Below, piece after piece: positions 27,267-41,333 of a DNA stretch of 64,000 nucleotides. The stretch comes from Candidatus Rubrivivax defluviihabitans (GTDB taxonomy: Bacteria; Pseudomonadota; Gammaproteobacteria; Burkholderiales; Burkholderiaceae_C): the NCBI GenBank assembly GCA_016709385.1, contig JADJMW010000004.1, positions 62,001 to 126,000 of the forward strand, written 5' to 3'. A model generated the notes under the pieces. The model made no database searches and was not told the origin of the DNA. It was given only the letters and a program-made list of their open reading frames with translations. Numbering within the stretch: the stretch's first letter is position 1; each line of letters begins with the position of its first letter. The translations under genes were made by a program, and so were the position numbers.

Positions 27267-28274
27267 ATGCCCGACCGACTTCACGCCCTGACGCCCGACG
27301 CCCTGGTCATGATGGACACCATCGCCCGCACCGGCAGCTTTGCCGCGGCCGCGCGCGAGCTCGGCAAGGTGCCTTCGGCGCTGACCTACAGCGTGCGCCA
27401 GCTCGAAGAGGCGCTGGACGTGCTGCTGTTCGACCGCAGTTCGCGCCAGGCCCAGCTCACGCCCGCCGGCACCGAACTGCTGCACGAGGGCCGGCGGCTG
27501 CTGCAAGAGATGCAGGCCGTGTCCAACCGCGTGCAGCGCGTGGCCAAGGGCTGGGAGACGCAGCTCGCGATCAGCGTCGAGGACATCCTCTCGGTGCCGA
27601 CGATGTTCGAACTCGTCGAGGCCTTCTGCGGCCTGTGCGACGGCCGCGGCGCGCGCAGCGGCAGCGGCGCGGCCGACGGCGGCGACGGCTCGCGCCCGGG
27701 CACCCGGCTGCGCCTGCGCACCGACGTGCTGGCCGGCACCTGGGAGGCGCTGGTGTCGGGGCAGGTGGACCTGGCCATCGGCGTCAAGGGCGACCTGTCC
27801 AACCCGGGCGGCATCGGGCTGCGCCCGCTGGGCGACATGAGCTTCGTCTTCTGCGTCGCGCCGCACCACGCGCTGGCGGCGGTGGAGGCGCCGCTGGACG
27901 ACACGCTGCTCGTGCGCCAGCGCGCCGTGGCCGTGGCCGACACCGCGCAGCGCCTGACCCCAATCACCGTGGGCCTGTTGCCGGGGCAGGACGTGTTGAC
28001 GGTACCCAACACCCGCGCCAAGCTCGAAGCCATCCTGCGCGGCCTGGGCTGCGGCCATCTGCCCGAACCGCTGGCGCGGCCGCACCTGGAAGCCGGCCAC
28101 CTGATGCGCAAGACCACCACGCAGGGCGACCGCGTCGTGCGCCTGCACTACGCCTGGCGCGAGGAGCATGGCCGCCAGAGCCTGGGCCGGGCGCTGCAGT
28201 GGTGGCTGCAGCAGCTGGAGAGCCCGGCCACGCGGCGCGCCCTCATCGAGCGCCATGCCGGGCCGCTGGACTGA
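27267..28274 (+). CDS. LysR-type transcriptional regulator
   Basis: A 335-aa regulator. The winged HTH covers residues about 9-68 ([20 protein letters not shown], with the [13 protein letters not shown] recognition and wing region). The effector-binding domain is about 95-300 and contains a Gly/Arg/Asp-rich insertion near 127-145. LysR proteins bind divergent promoters, and the pirin gene is the obvious target. Its stop lies 13 bases before the first possible gluQ start, so read-through into gluQ and the FKBP gene is likely. The effector is unknown. Confidence 0.9.
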   Translation: MPDRLHALTPDALVMMDTIARTGSFAAAARELGKVPSALTYSVRQLEEALDVLLFDRSSRQAQLTPAGTELLHEGRRLLQEMQAVSNRVQRVAKGWETQLAISVEDILSVPTMFELVEAFCGLCDGRGARSGSGAADGGDGSRPGTRLRLRTDVLAGTWEALVSGQVDLAIGVKGDLSNPGGIGLRPLGDMSFVFCVAPHHALAAVEAPLDDTLLVRQRAVAVADTAQRLTPITVGLLPGQDVLTVPNTRAKLEAILRGLGCGHLPEPLARPHLEAGHLMRKTTTQGDRVVRLHYAWREEHGRQSLGRALQWWLQQLESPATRRALIERHAGPLD

Positions 28275-28287
28275 TCGGGCCGCCGGG

Positions 28288-29283
28288 TTGACCCTGGAAG
28301 CGGCTGCCGCGCCGAACGAAACGGGCGCCGTTGCAGCGGCGGTGCATGGCGCTGGGGCAAGCTACGTCGGCCGCTTCGCGCCTTCACCCACCGGGCCGCT
28401 GCATGCCGGGTCGCTGGTGGCGGCGCTGGCCAGCTGGCTGGACGCGCGCGCGCACGGCGGGCGCTGGCTGGTGCGCATCGAAGACTCCGACACGCCGCGT
28501 TGCCAGCCCGGCACCGATCGGCTCATCCTGGGTCAACTGGCGGCCTGCGGCCTGCTCCCCGACGAGCCGCCGTGGTGGCAGTCCAGCCGCGGTGCCGCCT
28601 ACCAGGCGGCCTTGCAGCAGTTGCTGGATGCCGGTCTGGCCTACCCCTGCGCCTGCACCCGCCAGGAGATCGAAGCCGCCTGGGCCGCGCGCGGCGTGCT
28701 GCGGCCGCGCCACGCCGAGCTCGTCTACCCCGGCACCTGCCGTGGCGGCCTGCACGGGAGGCCGGCGCGGGCCTGGCGCTTCCGCACCGAAGGCAATCTG
28801 CCCTCGCACGCCGATGGCGTGCTGACCTGGCACGACCGTCGCCTGGGCGTGCAGCGGCAGGACGTGGCCCGCGAGGTCGGCGACTTCGTGCTCAAGCGCG
28901 CCGACGGCCTGTGGGCCTACCAGCTGGCGGTGGTGGTGGACGATGCCGCGCAAGGCATCACGCACGTGGTGCGCGGCGAGGACCTGGCCGACAACACGGC
29001 GCGCCAGATCCTGCTGCAGCGCGCGCTGGGCGTGCCCACGCCGCACTACCTGCACACGCCGCTGGTGCGGGCCGCCGACGGCCAGAAGCTGAGCAAGCAG
29101 AACGGCGCGCGCCCGCTCGATCTGGCCGATCCGCTGGTGGCACTGCGCGCCGCCGGCGCGGTGCTGGGCCTGCCCGGCATCGGCCCCGTGCGCAGCGTGG
29201 CCGATTGGCTGGCGGCGGCGGTGCCGGCGTGGAGTGGCATCATCCGCGGCTTTGCCGACGGCACTCAACCCAGGAGCCCATGA
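28288..29283 (+). CDS. gluQ: Glutamyl-Q tRNA(Asp) synthetase
   Basis: A class I synthetase paralogue lacking an anticodon-binding domain; it glutamylates queuosine in the wobble position of tRNA-Asp. Visible: the HIGH-type motif in [23 protein letters not shown], a zinc cluster of Cys-x-Cys (CACTR) with a later YPGTC, and a KMSKS-type loop KLSKQNGA. The start is uncertain: TTG 28288 (331 aa) or GTG 28342 (313 aa, nearer the usual length). Neither has a good ribosome site. The stop overlaps the FKBP start as ATGA. Confidence 0.88.
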   Translation: MTLEAAAAPNETGAVAAAVHGAGASYVGRFAPSPTGPLHAGSLVAALASWLDARAHGGRWLVRIEDSDTPRCQPGTDRLILGQLAACGLLPDEPPWWQSSRGAAYQAALQQLLDAGLAYPCACTRQEIEAAWAARGVLRPRHAELVYPGTCRGGLHGRPARAWRFRTEGNLPSHADGVLTWHDRRLGVQRQDVAREVGDFVLKRADGLWAYQLAVVVDDAAQGITHVVRGEDLADNTARQILLQRALGVPTPHYLHTPLVRAADGQKLSKQNGARPLDLADPLVALRAAGAVLGLPGIGPVRSVADWLAAAVPAWSGIIRGFADGTQPRSP

Positions 29284-29639
29284 TGCCCACCAACCCTTCC
29301 GGCCTGCAATACGAAGATACCGTTGCCGGCACCGGCGCCGAAGCCGTGGCCGGCCGCCGCGTGCAGGTGCACTACACCGGCTGGCTGCACGACCCCACGG
29401 CCGCCAACCAGCGCGGCAAGAAGTTCGACAGCAGCAAGGACCGCGGCCAGCCCTTCGCCTTCGGCCTGGGCGGCGGCGAGGTCATCCGCGGCTGGGACGA
29501 AGGCGTGCAGGGCATGAAGGTCGGCGGCACGCGCGTGCTCACGATTCCCGCAGCCCTGGGCTACGGCGCACGCGGCGCTGGCGGCGTGATCCCGCCGAAT
29601 GCGACGCTGGTGTTCGAGGTGGAGCTGCTGGGGGTCTGA
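29280..29639 (+). CDS. FKBP-type peptidyl-prolyl cis-trans isomerase
   Basis: A 119-aa single-domain FKBP, probably cytoplasmic as no signal peptide is present. FKBP motifs run through the sequence: [44 protein letters not shown] and [14 protein letters not shown], covering the aromatic pocket. It starts at tandem ATGs (29280/29283) behind AGGAG, overlapping the gluQ stop, so it is translated with gluQ. The function is proline isomerisation in protein folding. Confidence 0.93.
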   Translation: MMPTNPSGLQYEDTVAGTGAEAVAGRRVQVHYTGWLHDPTAANQRGKKFDSSKDRGQPFAFGLGGGEVIRGWDEGVQGMKVGGTRVLTIPAALGYGARGAGGVIPPNATLVFEVELLGV

Positions 29640-29707
29640 GCCGGGCCCGGTCGGCTGCCGGGGCTCGCCCTCGTCAGCGCGCTAAACTGCCCCGAACGGA
29701 GGCGTCG

Positions 29708-29935
29708 ATGTCTGACCTCGTCGAAGAGTTGTCGCGAAAAGCCCTGTCCCTTGCACCAGAGGAGCGGGTGCGCCTCGCCGAGGCATTGCTGGCCACGGTG
29801 CAAGAGGTCGACGACGAGGTCGAGGCGGCGTGGGATGCCGAGATCGAACGCCGCGTCGGCGATATCGACCAGGGTAGGGCCAAGCTCATTCCTGCCGAAG
29901 AAGTCTTTGCCGAAGTCCGCCGCCTCATCAAGTGA
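29708..29935 (+). CDS. Antitoxin of the addiction-module component family (TIGR02574-like)
   Basis: A 75-aa acidic helical protein: EELSRKALSLAPEERVRLAEALL near the start and EVDDEVEAAWDAEIERRVGD in the middle are typical of the putative addiction module component family that pairs with RelE/ParE toxins. GGAGG lies 6 bases before the ATG. Its TGA overlaps the toxin GTG start by four bases (GTGA), giving coupled translation. As in other such pairs it should bind and neutralise the toxin and may repress the operon, although no separate DNA-binding domain is evident. Confidence 0.88.
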   Translation: MSDLVEELSRKALSLAPEERVRLAEALLATVQEVDDEVEAAWDAEIERRVGDIDQGRAKLIPAEEVFAEVRRLIK

Positions 29936-30234
29936 AGCCGGTTCGGTTTCATGACGAGGCGAAGGCCGAGATCGCCCACGAGACGCTGTACTACAACTCG
30001 ATCAGCAAAGCCCTGGCCGAGCAGTTCGTCAAGGCGGTGGAGAACGCCGTGGCGCTGGCATCCGAGTTCCCGGGCATGGGCACAACGTACAAATACGGGA
30101 CTCGCCGCTTCTACCCCCGGAAGTTTCCCTTCTCCGTCGTCTATCTGGAGCGAGCCGACGAGATCTACGTGCTGGCGCTTGCGCCATTCGCACGAAAGCC
30201 CGGCTACTGGCGAACGCGCCGAACCGGCGGCTAG
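29932..30234 (+). CDS. ParE/RelE-superfamily toxin
   Basis: A 100-aa basic protein starting at GTG in the antitoxin stop. RelE/ParE fold marks: RFHDEAKAEI and YYNSISKALAEQF helices, then FPGMGTTY, RRFYPRKFPFSVVYLE and VLALAPFARKPGYW strands. It lacks the catalytic residues typical of ribosome-cleaving RelE, so a ParE-like (gyrase) target is more likely. The pair lies next to a decayed restriction-modification gene, in keeping with an accessory pocket. Confidence 0.88.
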   Translation: MKPVRFHDEAKAEIAHETLYYNSISKALAEQFVKAVENAVALASEFPGMGTTYKYGTRRFYPRKFPFSVVYLERADEIYVLALAPFARKPGYWRTRRTGG

Positions 30235-30301
30235 ATTCCCGCTCGAGCGGAGCCTCTTGCGGCGTGCGTCGACTGTCCGCTCCGGACCGGCGTTTTCGGT
30301 C

Positions 30302-33825
<3,524 letters not shown>

Positions 33826-34094
33826 CGATGCATGATATTCGGCCGCGGTTCGGGGCGGCGGTCACGGCGCCCCGGGGCCGGCCCTCGCACGACAGGCGGA
33901 GACGGGCGCCGTCGGCCTCGCCCTCGTGCCTTCTCGCCCTTCTGCCCCGCCATGCCCGGGGGAGTGGTGCGTGGGCGCGTTCACCACCGTCCTGAAGTGG
34001 TCGTCTGCGGCATCGACGGCGGGCGGTGGCATGATGCGACCCCTTGCCACCCCACGCGATCGGCCGTCGAGCCGCTTCGACTTCGCGCCACCGC

Positions 34095-34502
34095 ATGCAA
34101 GCGCTCCGCCGCCCCAACGCCACGCGCCGCATCGTCGGCGTGGCCTTGCTGGCCTTGCTGCTGTCGCAATGGCAGGCGCTGGCCCATGCCATTGCGCACG
34201 GGCCGTGGCACACCGATGCCGTGGCGGTGGCGGCCAACCACGCCGCAGGCCCTTGGGGCCATGCGAACCACGACGGTCATGCCGGTCATGCCGGTCATGA
34301 CGGCGACGGCTGGGGCCACCCCGCCGGATCGCCGGCCTGCGAGCTGTTCGACGCCTTGCTCGGCGCGCAGGCACCGGGCGCCGAGGCGGCAACGCTGCCG
34401 CTGCTTCCGCCGTCGCAGGGGCGCTTCGTCTTGCCCGGACGGCTTGCCGATGCCGGGCCCGCGCTGCGGGCCTACGAGGCGCGCGGCCCGCCACGGGCCT
34501 GA
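34095..34502 (+). CDS. Histidine-rich exported or membrane-anchored protein before a metal receptor
   Basis: A 135-aa protein of no family I can name with certainty. A basic start and one hydrophobic helix (about 11-31, LALLLSQWQALAHA) form a signal peptide or anchor. A His/Asp/Gly-rich stretch (about 50-76) follows, including GHAGHAGHDGDGWGH, encoded by three tandem GGTCATGCC-like units. A short PACELFDALL segment and a Pro/Arg tail finish it. It lies 91 bases before the ZnuD-like receptor, same strand, so a metal-binding (zinc or copper) role is inferred. I chose ATG 34095 over ATG 34044 because it begins directly before the signal segment. Confidence 0.6.
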   Translation: MQALRRPNATRRIVGVALLALLLSQWQALAHAIAHGPWHTDAVAVAANHAAGPWGHANHDGHAGHAGHDGDGWGHPAGSPACELFDALLGAQAPGAEAATLPLLPPSQGRFVLPGRLADAGPALRAYEARGPPRA

Positions 34503-34593
34503 GGTTCCCTAAGCCCCCCGGCGGCACGGCCGCCGAGCCCCTCTTTGCACATGTCCGACCCCTTTTCGCGAAGGGGGCGGCGAGGACCGATTC

Positions 34594-36603
34594 ATGAAAC
34601 CATCCCTGATCGCGGCCGCGCTGGCCGCGTCTGCCCCTGCGTGGGCGCAAGACCTGCCGGCGTCTGTCGTCGTCACCGGCAATCCGCTCGGCGCGAAGGA
34701 CCTGGCCACGCCGGCCAGCGTGCTCACGGGCAAGGACCTGGTGCTGCGCCGGGGCAGCACCCTGGGCGAGACGCTGGACGGACTGCCGGGTGTTTCGAGC
34801 ACCTATTTCGGCCCCAACGCCAACCGGCCGGTGATCCGCGGCCAGGACGGCGACCGCATCCGCGTGCTCGGCAATGGCGGCGCCTCGTTCGACGCGTCCA
34901 GCCTGAGCTTCGACCATGCCGTGCCGATCGACCCGCTGGTGGTCGAACGCGTGGAGGTGCTGCGCGGGCCGGCCGCGCTGTCCTACGGCGGCAGCGCGGT
35001 GGGTGGCGTGGTCAATGCCATCGACAACCGCATTCCGCGCGAAGCCGTCACGGCCGTCTCGGGCGCGGTGGAAGGCCGACTGGGCGGTGCCGCCGGCGAG
35101 CGCGCGGCCTCGGCGCTGGTCGAAGGCGGCGGCGGCGCACTGGCCTGGCACGCCGACGCCTTCTGGCGCCGCACCGACGACCTGAGCGTGCCCGACTTCG
35201 ACCGCCCGCTGGAAGACGGCAGCAGCGAGCGCCGCAATTTCATCGCCAACTCCGCCAGCCGGGCCGACGGCGGCGCGCTCGGCGGATCCTTCGTGTGGGA
35301 TGCCGGCTACGTGGGCGCCAGCGTCGATACCTACCGCAACGACTACGGCATCGTGGCCGAGGACGACATCACCATCCGGATGCGGCGCGACAGAATCGCA
35401 CTCGCCGGTGAATTGCGACCGCGCGGCGGCTTCTTCAGCGCGCTGCGTGCGCAGGGCGCCGGCACCGACTACCGGCACCAGGAGATCGAAGGCGACGGTT
35501 CCGTGGGCACGACGTTCGCCAACGACGGTAGCGACGCGCGGCTGGAGGCCGTGCACCGGGCGCTGGCGCTGGGCGGCGGCCAGCTCGAGGGCAGCTTCGG
35601 GCTGCAGTACGAATCGTCGGACTTCTCGGCACTGGGCGAGGAAGCCTTCGTGCCTTCGACGCACACGCGGCAGCAGTCGGTCTTCGTGCTGGAGCGCTGG
35701 TCCTGGGGCGAAGGCGGCTCGGTCAGTAGCGGCCTGCGCGCCGAGCAGGTGCGCGTGCGTTCAGGCGGCGATGCCGACCCCGAGGAGCCGCAATTCGGCC
35801 CGGCGCAGGAGCGCAGGTTCTCACCCTTTAGCGCTGCGCTGGGCGCGGTGATGAAGCTCGACGAGCGGTGGCAACTGTCGGCCAATGCGTCGTACACGGA
35901 GCGCGCGCCGACCAGCTACGAGCTCTATGCCAACGGCGTGCATGCGGCCACCGGCACCTTCGAGCGCGGCGACACGCAGCAGGCGCTGGAAAAGGGCCGC
36001 AATCTCGACCTGGGCCTGGCCTGGCGGCGGGGTGCCAACGAGGTGAAGCTGGGCCTCTTTGCCGCCCGCTTTTCCAACTACATCCTGCTCGCCGCCACGG
36101 GCGAGCCCGACTTCGTGGACGCAGAAGGGGATGCCTTTCCCGTCTATGCCTTCAGCGGCGTGCGCGCCGAGCTCTACGGGCTGGAAGCCGAAGCGGTGTG
36201 GCGCTTGCTGGACGGTCCGCGCAGCCTGGACCTCGATGCCCGCTTCGACATGGTTCGCGGCACCGACACCCGCAACAACGAGCCGCTGCCCAGGTTGGCG
36301 CCGCAGCGCGCGACCTTGGGCCTGACGCTGGGGCAGGGCGGGTGGACGGCGCGCGCGGAAGTGCAGTACGCCGGCGACCAGACGCGCGTGCCGAGCACCG
36401 ACGTGGCCACCGAAGGCTGGACGATGGTCAACCTGTCGACCACCTACGCGCTGGGACTGGGGCCGAGCGATGCGCTGCTGTATGCCCGGCTGCTGAACGT
36501 GGGCGATACGCTGGCCTACAGCGCCAGCAGCATCGGCAGCGTGCGCCCGCTGGCGCCTTTGCCAGGGCGGGCCTTCTCGGCGGGCCTGCGTGTGAGCTTC
36601 TGA
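34594..36603 (+). CDS. TonB-dependent outer-membrane receptor, ZnuD-like
   Basis: A 669-aa outer-membrane receptor with a clear signal peptide (cleavage after PAWA, about 18). The TonB-box/plug region (about 25-150) has NRPVIRGQDGDRIRVL, SSLSFDHAV and VERVEVLRGPAALSYGG with GGVVNAIDNRIP, closely matching the ZnuD zinc-receptor group. A 22-strand-type barrel follows and ends in a terminal Phe (LRVSF), as outer-membrane proteins do. A GAGG site lies before the ATG. The neighbouring His-rich protein supports metal uptake; haem or copper are alternatives. I see no obvious Zur box upstream. Confidence 0.85.
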   Translation: MKPSLIAAALAASAPAWAQDLPASVVVTGNPLGAKDLATPASVLTGKDLVLRRGSTLGETLDGLPGVSSTYFGPNANRPVIRGQDGDRIRVLGNGGASFDASSLSFDHAVPIDPLVVERVEVLRGPAALSYGGSAVGGVVNAIDNRIPREAVTAVSGAVEGRLGGAAGERAASALVEGGGGALAWHADAFWRRTDDLSVPDFDRPLEDGSSERRNFIANSASRADGGALGGSFVWDAGYVGASVDTYRNDYGIVAEDDITIRMRRDRIALAGELRPRGGFFSALRAQGAGTDYRHQEIEGDGSVGTTFANDGSDARLEAVHRALALGGGQLEGSFGLQYESSDFSALGEEAFVPSTHTRQQSVFVLERWSWGEGGSVSSGLRAEQVRVRSGGDADPEEPQFGPAQERRFSPFSAALGAVMKLDERWQLSANASYTERAPTSYELYANGVHAATGTFERGDTQQALEKGRNLDLGLAWRRGANEVKLGLFAARFSNYILLAATGEPDFVDAEGDAFPVYAFSGVRAELYGLEAEAVWRLLDGPRSLDLDARFDMVRGTDTRNNEPLPRLAPQRATLGLTLGQGGWTARAEVQYAGDQTRVPSTDVATEGWTMVNLSTTYALGLGPSDALLYARLLNVGDTLAYSASSIGSVRPLAPLPGRAFSAGLRVSF

Positions 36604-36669
36604 CCCGCAGGCGGGCCTGGCGCAACGGCAAGGCGCCGCACAAAGGCGCAGACCGGTGGCCTTCGCCGT

Positions 36670-37980
36670 TCAGCGTGGCCGGGGGCCGGCCTTGCTGAAG
36701 GTCTTGCCCGCCGGCTTGAAGGCCGGCCGGCCGCCGGGGCGCGGGCCGAAGGGCTTGGCGCCCGGCCGCGCGAAGGCCGCACCCTGGCCAGGCGCCGGGC
36801 GCGGTGCCGGCTTGGGCTCCACGCGCCTGGGCTCCAGGCCGGCGATGGTGGTGGTGGCGATGCGCTGCGTGGTGTAGCGCTGGATGCGGTGGATCATGCC
36901 GCTGTCGCGGCGTTCGGCCAGCGTCACCGCCAGGCCGCTGCGGCCGGCGCGGCCGGTGCGGCCGATGCGGTGCACGTAGTCCTCTTCCTTCATCGGCAGC
37001 CCGAAATTGATGACGTGGCTGATGGTCGGCACGTCGATGCCGCGCGCGGCCACGTCGGTGGCCACCAGCACGCGCAGGTGCTTGCTGCGCAGCCCCTGCA
37101 GCACGCGGTTGCGCCGGCCCTGCGGCATGCCGCCGTGCAGCGCGGCCACGCTGTGGCCCATCTCGCCCAGGCGCTCGGCCAGCCAGTCGGCGTCGCGCTG
37201 CGTGCTGGTGAACACCAGCGCCTGGTCGACGCTGCGCTCGGTGAGGATGTGGTCGAGCAGCGCATTCTTGTGCTGGAAGTCGTCGGCCCAGTGCAGGCGC
37301 TGTTCGATGTCGGCATGGGCCTCGGTCTGCGAGCTGACCTCGATGCGCTGCGGCGCGCGCAGCAGTTCCTCGGCCAGGCGGCCGACGTGGCCGCCGAAGG
37401 TGGCGCTGTACATCACCGTCTGGCGCGCCTTGGGCGTGGCCTTGGCGATGTGGTGGATGGGGTCGATGAAGCCCATGTCGAGCATGCGGTCGGCTTCGTC
37501 CAGCACCAGCATTTCCACGTTGCCCAGCACGGCCTTGCCGGATTCGAGGTGGTCGATCAGGCGGCCGGGGGTGGCGATCAGGATGTCCAGCGGCGCGCGC
37601 AGCTGCTTGAGCTGCAGGCCGTAGGGCACGCCGCCGACCACCGTGCACACGCTCAGGTGCGGCACGAAGCGGCCATAGTCCATGGCCGCCTTGGCCACCT
37701 GCATGGCCAGTTCACGCGTGGGCGTGAGCACCAGGATGCGCGGGCCGGCGACGGTGCCGCGCGGTGGCCGCGGCAGGGCGCGCGAGGCCAGCACGCGCAT
37801 CAGTGCCGGCAGCACGAAGCTGGCCGTCTTGCCGCTGCCGGTGTTGCTGCTGACCATCAGGTCCTGCCCGGCCAGGGCCGGCGGGATGGCGCGCTGCTGC
37901 ACGTCGGTGGGCGCCGCGTAGCCGGCGGTGGTGACGGCACGGACCAGGGTCTCGTGCAGGTTCAGGGAATCGAAACTCAT
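36670..37980 (-). CDS. rhlE: DEAD-box RNA helicase, RhlE type
   Basis: A 436-aa ATP-dependent RNA helicase used in ribosome assembly and RNA decay. All core motifs are visible: Q motif (PTDVQQRAIP), I GSGKTAS, Ia PTRELA, II DEAD in VLDEADRMLD, III SAT, and VI HRIGRTGRAGR. The C-terminal tail (about 375-436) is basic and rich in Pro, Gly and Arg, as in RhlE proteins, for RNA binding. It converges on the TonB receptor gene with 66 bases between stops. The 266-base gap on its upstream side (37981-38246) has no gene I can support. Confidence 0.92.
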   Translation of the reverse strand: MSFDSLNLHETLVRAVTTAGYAAPTDVQQRAIPPALAGQDLMVSSNTGSGKTASFVLPALMRVLASRALPRPPRGTVAGPRILVLTPTRELAMQVAKAAMDYGRFVPHLSVCTVVGGVPYGLQLKQLRAPLDILIATPGRLIDHLESGKAVLGNVEMLVLDEADRMLDMGFIDPIHHIAKATPKARQTVMYSATFGGHVGRLAEELLRAPQRIEVSSQTEAHADIEQRLHWADDFQHKNALLDHILTERSVDQALVFTSTQRDADWLAERLGEMGHSVAALHGGMPQGRRNRVLQGLRSKHLRVLVATDVAARGIDVPTISHVINFGLPMKEEDYVHRIGRTGRAGRSGLAVTLAERRDSGMIHRIQRYTTQRIATTTIAGLEPRRVEPKPAPRPAPGQGAAFARPGAKPFGPRPGGRPAFKPAGKTFSKAGPRPR

Positions 37981-38246
37981 CTTCGTCTTTCGCTCAGGCA
38001 GCCGGCAACAGCCGGCCGGCGGCGCCCGTTTTGGGCCCCGCAGGGGTCAGGTCGCAGCAATACGGGAGGGCCTTGGGCAGCAGGACGCTGCAGGCTCATC
38101 GGATCATGGCGACGGCATCGCCGCCGACCCGAGGGATGCTGCCCCGGGCTCAAGAGACTTGAGCGCGCGAAGCGACGAAGGTCAGAGGGGATGAACGGAA
38201 GGCTTCACTTGCAAGCCAGCCGGCGATTCTATGTCATTTCGGGTTT

Positions 38247-39146
38247 TCACGGGTGGACCGCGATCGGTGTCGCCTCGAACGGTCTGCGCCGGGCGTGCTG
38301 GATACGCTGCTGCAGCGCACCCCACACCGGCTTCAGACGCCCCGGCAGGCCGGGCAGGGTGCCCAGTTCGGTGCGGCTTTCCCCGGGCGAGTGGAAGTCG
38401 CTGCCGCGCGACGCCAGCAGGTCGAATTCGAGCGCGGTGTCGGTGTAGCGGACCTGTTCGGCGGCGCTGTGGCTGCCGGTCACCACTTCGATGGCGACCC
38501 CGCCGTGGGCGATGAATTCGGTGATCAGCGCATATTCCTCGGTGGGGGTGAAGCGGTAACGCGCCGGGTGCGCGATGACGGCCACGCCGCCGGCGTCCCT
38601 GATCCAGCGCACGGCTTCGCCCAGGCCCGCCCAGCGGTGCGGTACGTAGCCCGGGTTGCCGGGCGTGAGGTAGCGGCGGAAGACCGAATGCGTGTCGGGG
38701 CAGACGCCGCTGTCCACCAGGAAACGCGCAAAGTGCGTGCGCGAAATGAGGTCGGGGTTGGCCACGTAGCGCAGCGCACCTTCGAAGGCGCCTGCGATGC
38801 CCAGTTGCGCCAGGCCGGCGGCCATCTGGCGTGCGCGTTCGCGCCTTCCGCTGCGCGTGGCGGCCAGGCCGGCACGCAGCGCTTCGTTCTCGGCGTCGAA
38901 ACCCAGGCCGACGATGTGCACGGTCTCGCCGATGAAGCTGACCGAGATCTCGGTGCCGGTGAGGTAGTCCATGCCCAGCGCCAATGCGGCTTCGCGGGCG
39001 CGCTGCTGGCCGCTCACTTCGTCGTGGTCGGTCAGCGACCAGAGTTCGACGCCTTGCGCAAACGCCCGCTCGGCCAGGGCTTCCGGCGACAGCGTGCCGT
39101 CGGAAACCTGGCTGTGGCAGTGCAGGTCGGCGTTGATCAGGTGCAT
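38247..39146 (-). CDS. PHP-domain phosphoesterase, RNase AM (YciV/TrpH) type
   Basis: A 299-aa PHP-superfamily metalloenzyme. Metal motifs: DLHCHSQVSDG (about 6-16), LTDHDEVSG (about 39-47), IAHPARY and SDFHSPGE near the C-terminus. Members of this family (YciV, RNase AM) remove nucleotides 5' to 3' from rRNA precursors and 3'-phosphoadenosine 5'-phosphate. The start is ATG 39146; a GTG seven codons upstream is less likely. It is downstream of lolD on the same strand, with a poly-G hairpin between, so probably has its own transcription. Confidence 0.87.
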   Translation of the reverse strand: MHLINADLHCHSQVSDGTLSPEALAERAFAQGVELWSLTDHDEVSGQQRAREAALALGMDYLTGTEISVSFIGETVHIVGLGFDAENEALRAGLAATRSGRRERARQMAAGLAQLGIAGAFEGALRYVANPDLISRTHFARFLVDSGVCPDTHSVFRRYLTPGNPGYVPHRWAGLGEAVRWIRDAGGVAVIAHPARYRFTPTEEYALITEFIAHGGVAIEVVTGSHSAAEQVRYTDTALEFDLLASRGSDFHSPGESRTELGTLPGLPGRLKPVWGALQQRIQHARRRPFEATPIAVHP

Positions 39147-39219
39147 GCAGCGATTGTCCGGCAGCACCCCGTTCAGCGCCGGCCGTGATGTCGACCGGGC
39201 TCGACATACAAGGTGATAA

Positions 39220-39239
39220 AGAACCGGGGGGGGGGTTCT
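39220..39239 (-). terminator. Poly-G hairpin after lolCD
   Basis: AGAACC (39220-39225) and GGTTCT (39234-39239) bracket a run of ten G (39226-39235; two belong to the stem). In the lolD direction this reads a stem with a C-rich loop then TTTATC, 12 bases after the lolD stop: a plausible terminator. The homopolymer is unusual in this window. Confidence 0.4.
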
Positions 39240-39250
39240 CTCGAGCCTTG

Positions 39251-39998
<748 letters not shown>

Positions 39999-40006
<8 letters not shown>

Positions 40007-41252
40007 ACCGCAGCGCCTCGGCCGGGTTGACGCGGCTGGCGCGCCAGCTCGGGTACAGCGTGGCGGCAAAGGCCAGCAGCAGCGAGATCACGGCGATGGG
40101 CACGATATCGCTGGCCAGCGGTTCGCTGGGCATGCGGCTGATGAGGTAGATGCTGCCGGGCAGGAAGGCCACGCCCAGGGCGCGCTCGATGGCCGGCACG
40201 ATGACGTCGACATTCAGCGCCACCAGCAGCCCCAGCGCCACGCCGCCGGCCGTGCCCATGATGCCGGCCGCCGCGCCCTGCACGATGAAGATGCCCATGA
40301 TCGAGCGCGGGCTGGCGCCCAGCGTGCGCAGGATGGCGATGTCGGCGCGCTTGTCGGTCACCGTCATCACCAGCGTGCTGACGAGGTTGAAGGCGGCCAC
40401 GGCGACGATCAGCGTCAGGATGATGAACATCAGCCGCTTCTCGATCTGCACGGCGTCGAACCAGTTGCGGTTGGTGCGCGTCCAGTCGCGCACCATCACG
40501 TCGGGCCCCAGGCTGGCCTGCAGGTCGCCGGCAGCCGCGCGCGCGGCGTGCACGTCGGAAAGGCGCAACTGCACGCCGGTGGGGCCCTCCACGCGGAACA
40601 GCCGCGCGGCGTCTTCCATGTGGATCAGCGCCAGCGCGCTGTCGTATTCATAGTGCCCGGCATCGAACACGCCGGCCAGCGTGAACTGCTTCAGTCGCGG
40701 CACCACGCCGGCCGGCGTGACCTGGCCACCGGGCGAGACGATGGTGACCTTGTCGCCCACGCGCGCGCCCACCAGCCGCGCGAGCTCCACGCCGAGCACG
40801 ATATTCCATTCGCCGGCCTGCAAGCGCGACAGCAGCGGCTGCTGCGCGCGCGCCAGGTCGGTGACGTTGGCCTCTTCGCGCGGATCGATGCCGCGCACCA
40901 CGGCGCCGCGCAACTCGTCACCGCGGCCCACCAGCGCCTGCGCCAGCACGAAGGGTGCGGCGCCGACCACGCGCGTGTCGCGCCGCGCCGCTTCGGCCGT
41001 GGCGCGCCAGTCGGGCAGGGCGCCGCGGCCGGCGTCGAAGACCTCGATGTGCGCGATGACGCTGAGCATGCGGTCGCGCACCTCCTTCTGGAAGCCGTTC
41101 ATCACGCTCAGCACGATGATCAGCGCCGCCACGCCCAGCGTGATGCCGAGCATCGAAACGCCGCTGATGAAGGAGATGAAGCCGTTGCGCCGGCCGGCGC
41201 GGCCCGCCCGTGTGTAGCGCCAGCCGATGTGCCACTCGTAGGGCAGGTTCAT
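39999..41252 (-). CDS. lolC: Lipoprotein-releasing ABC transporter permease (LolC/LolE family)
   Basis: A 417-aa inner-membrane permease: the first helix is near residues 25-50 after the basic [16 protein letters not shown], then a large periplasmic domain (about 50-270) and three C-terminal helices (about 272-300, 318-345 and 378-400). The signature near the last cytoplasmic loop, [21 protein letters not shown], is typical. As in many betaproteobacteria only one permease gene accompanies lolD, suggesting a homodimer. The start is ATG 41252; the upstream open frame is antisense to the next gene. It diverges from the 41334 gene. Confidence 0.9.
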
Positions 41253-41333
41253 GGCGGGCGATGCTAACGCCAGGCCCACGAAGGCCTGCCGCCAGCGGCG
41301 CGCCGGCCGGTTCGCGGCCGGGATAATCGATCC

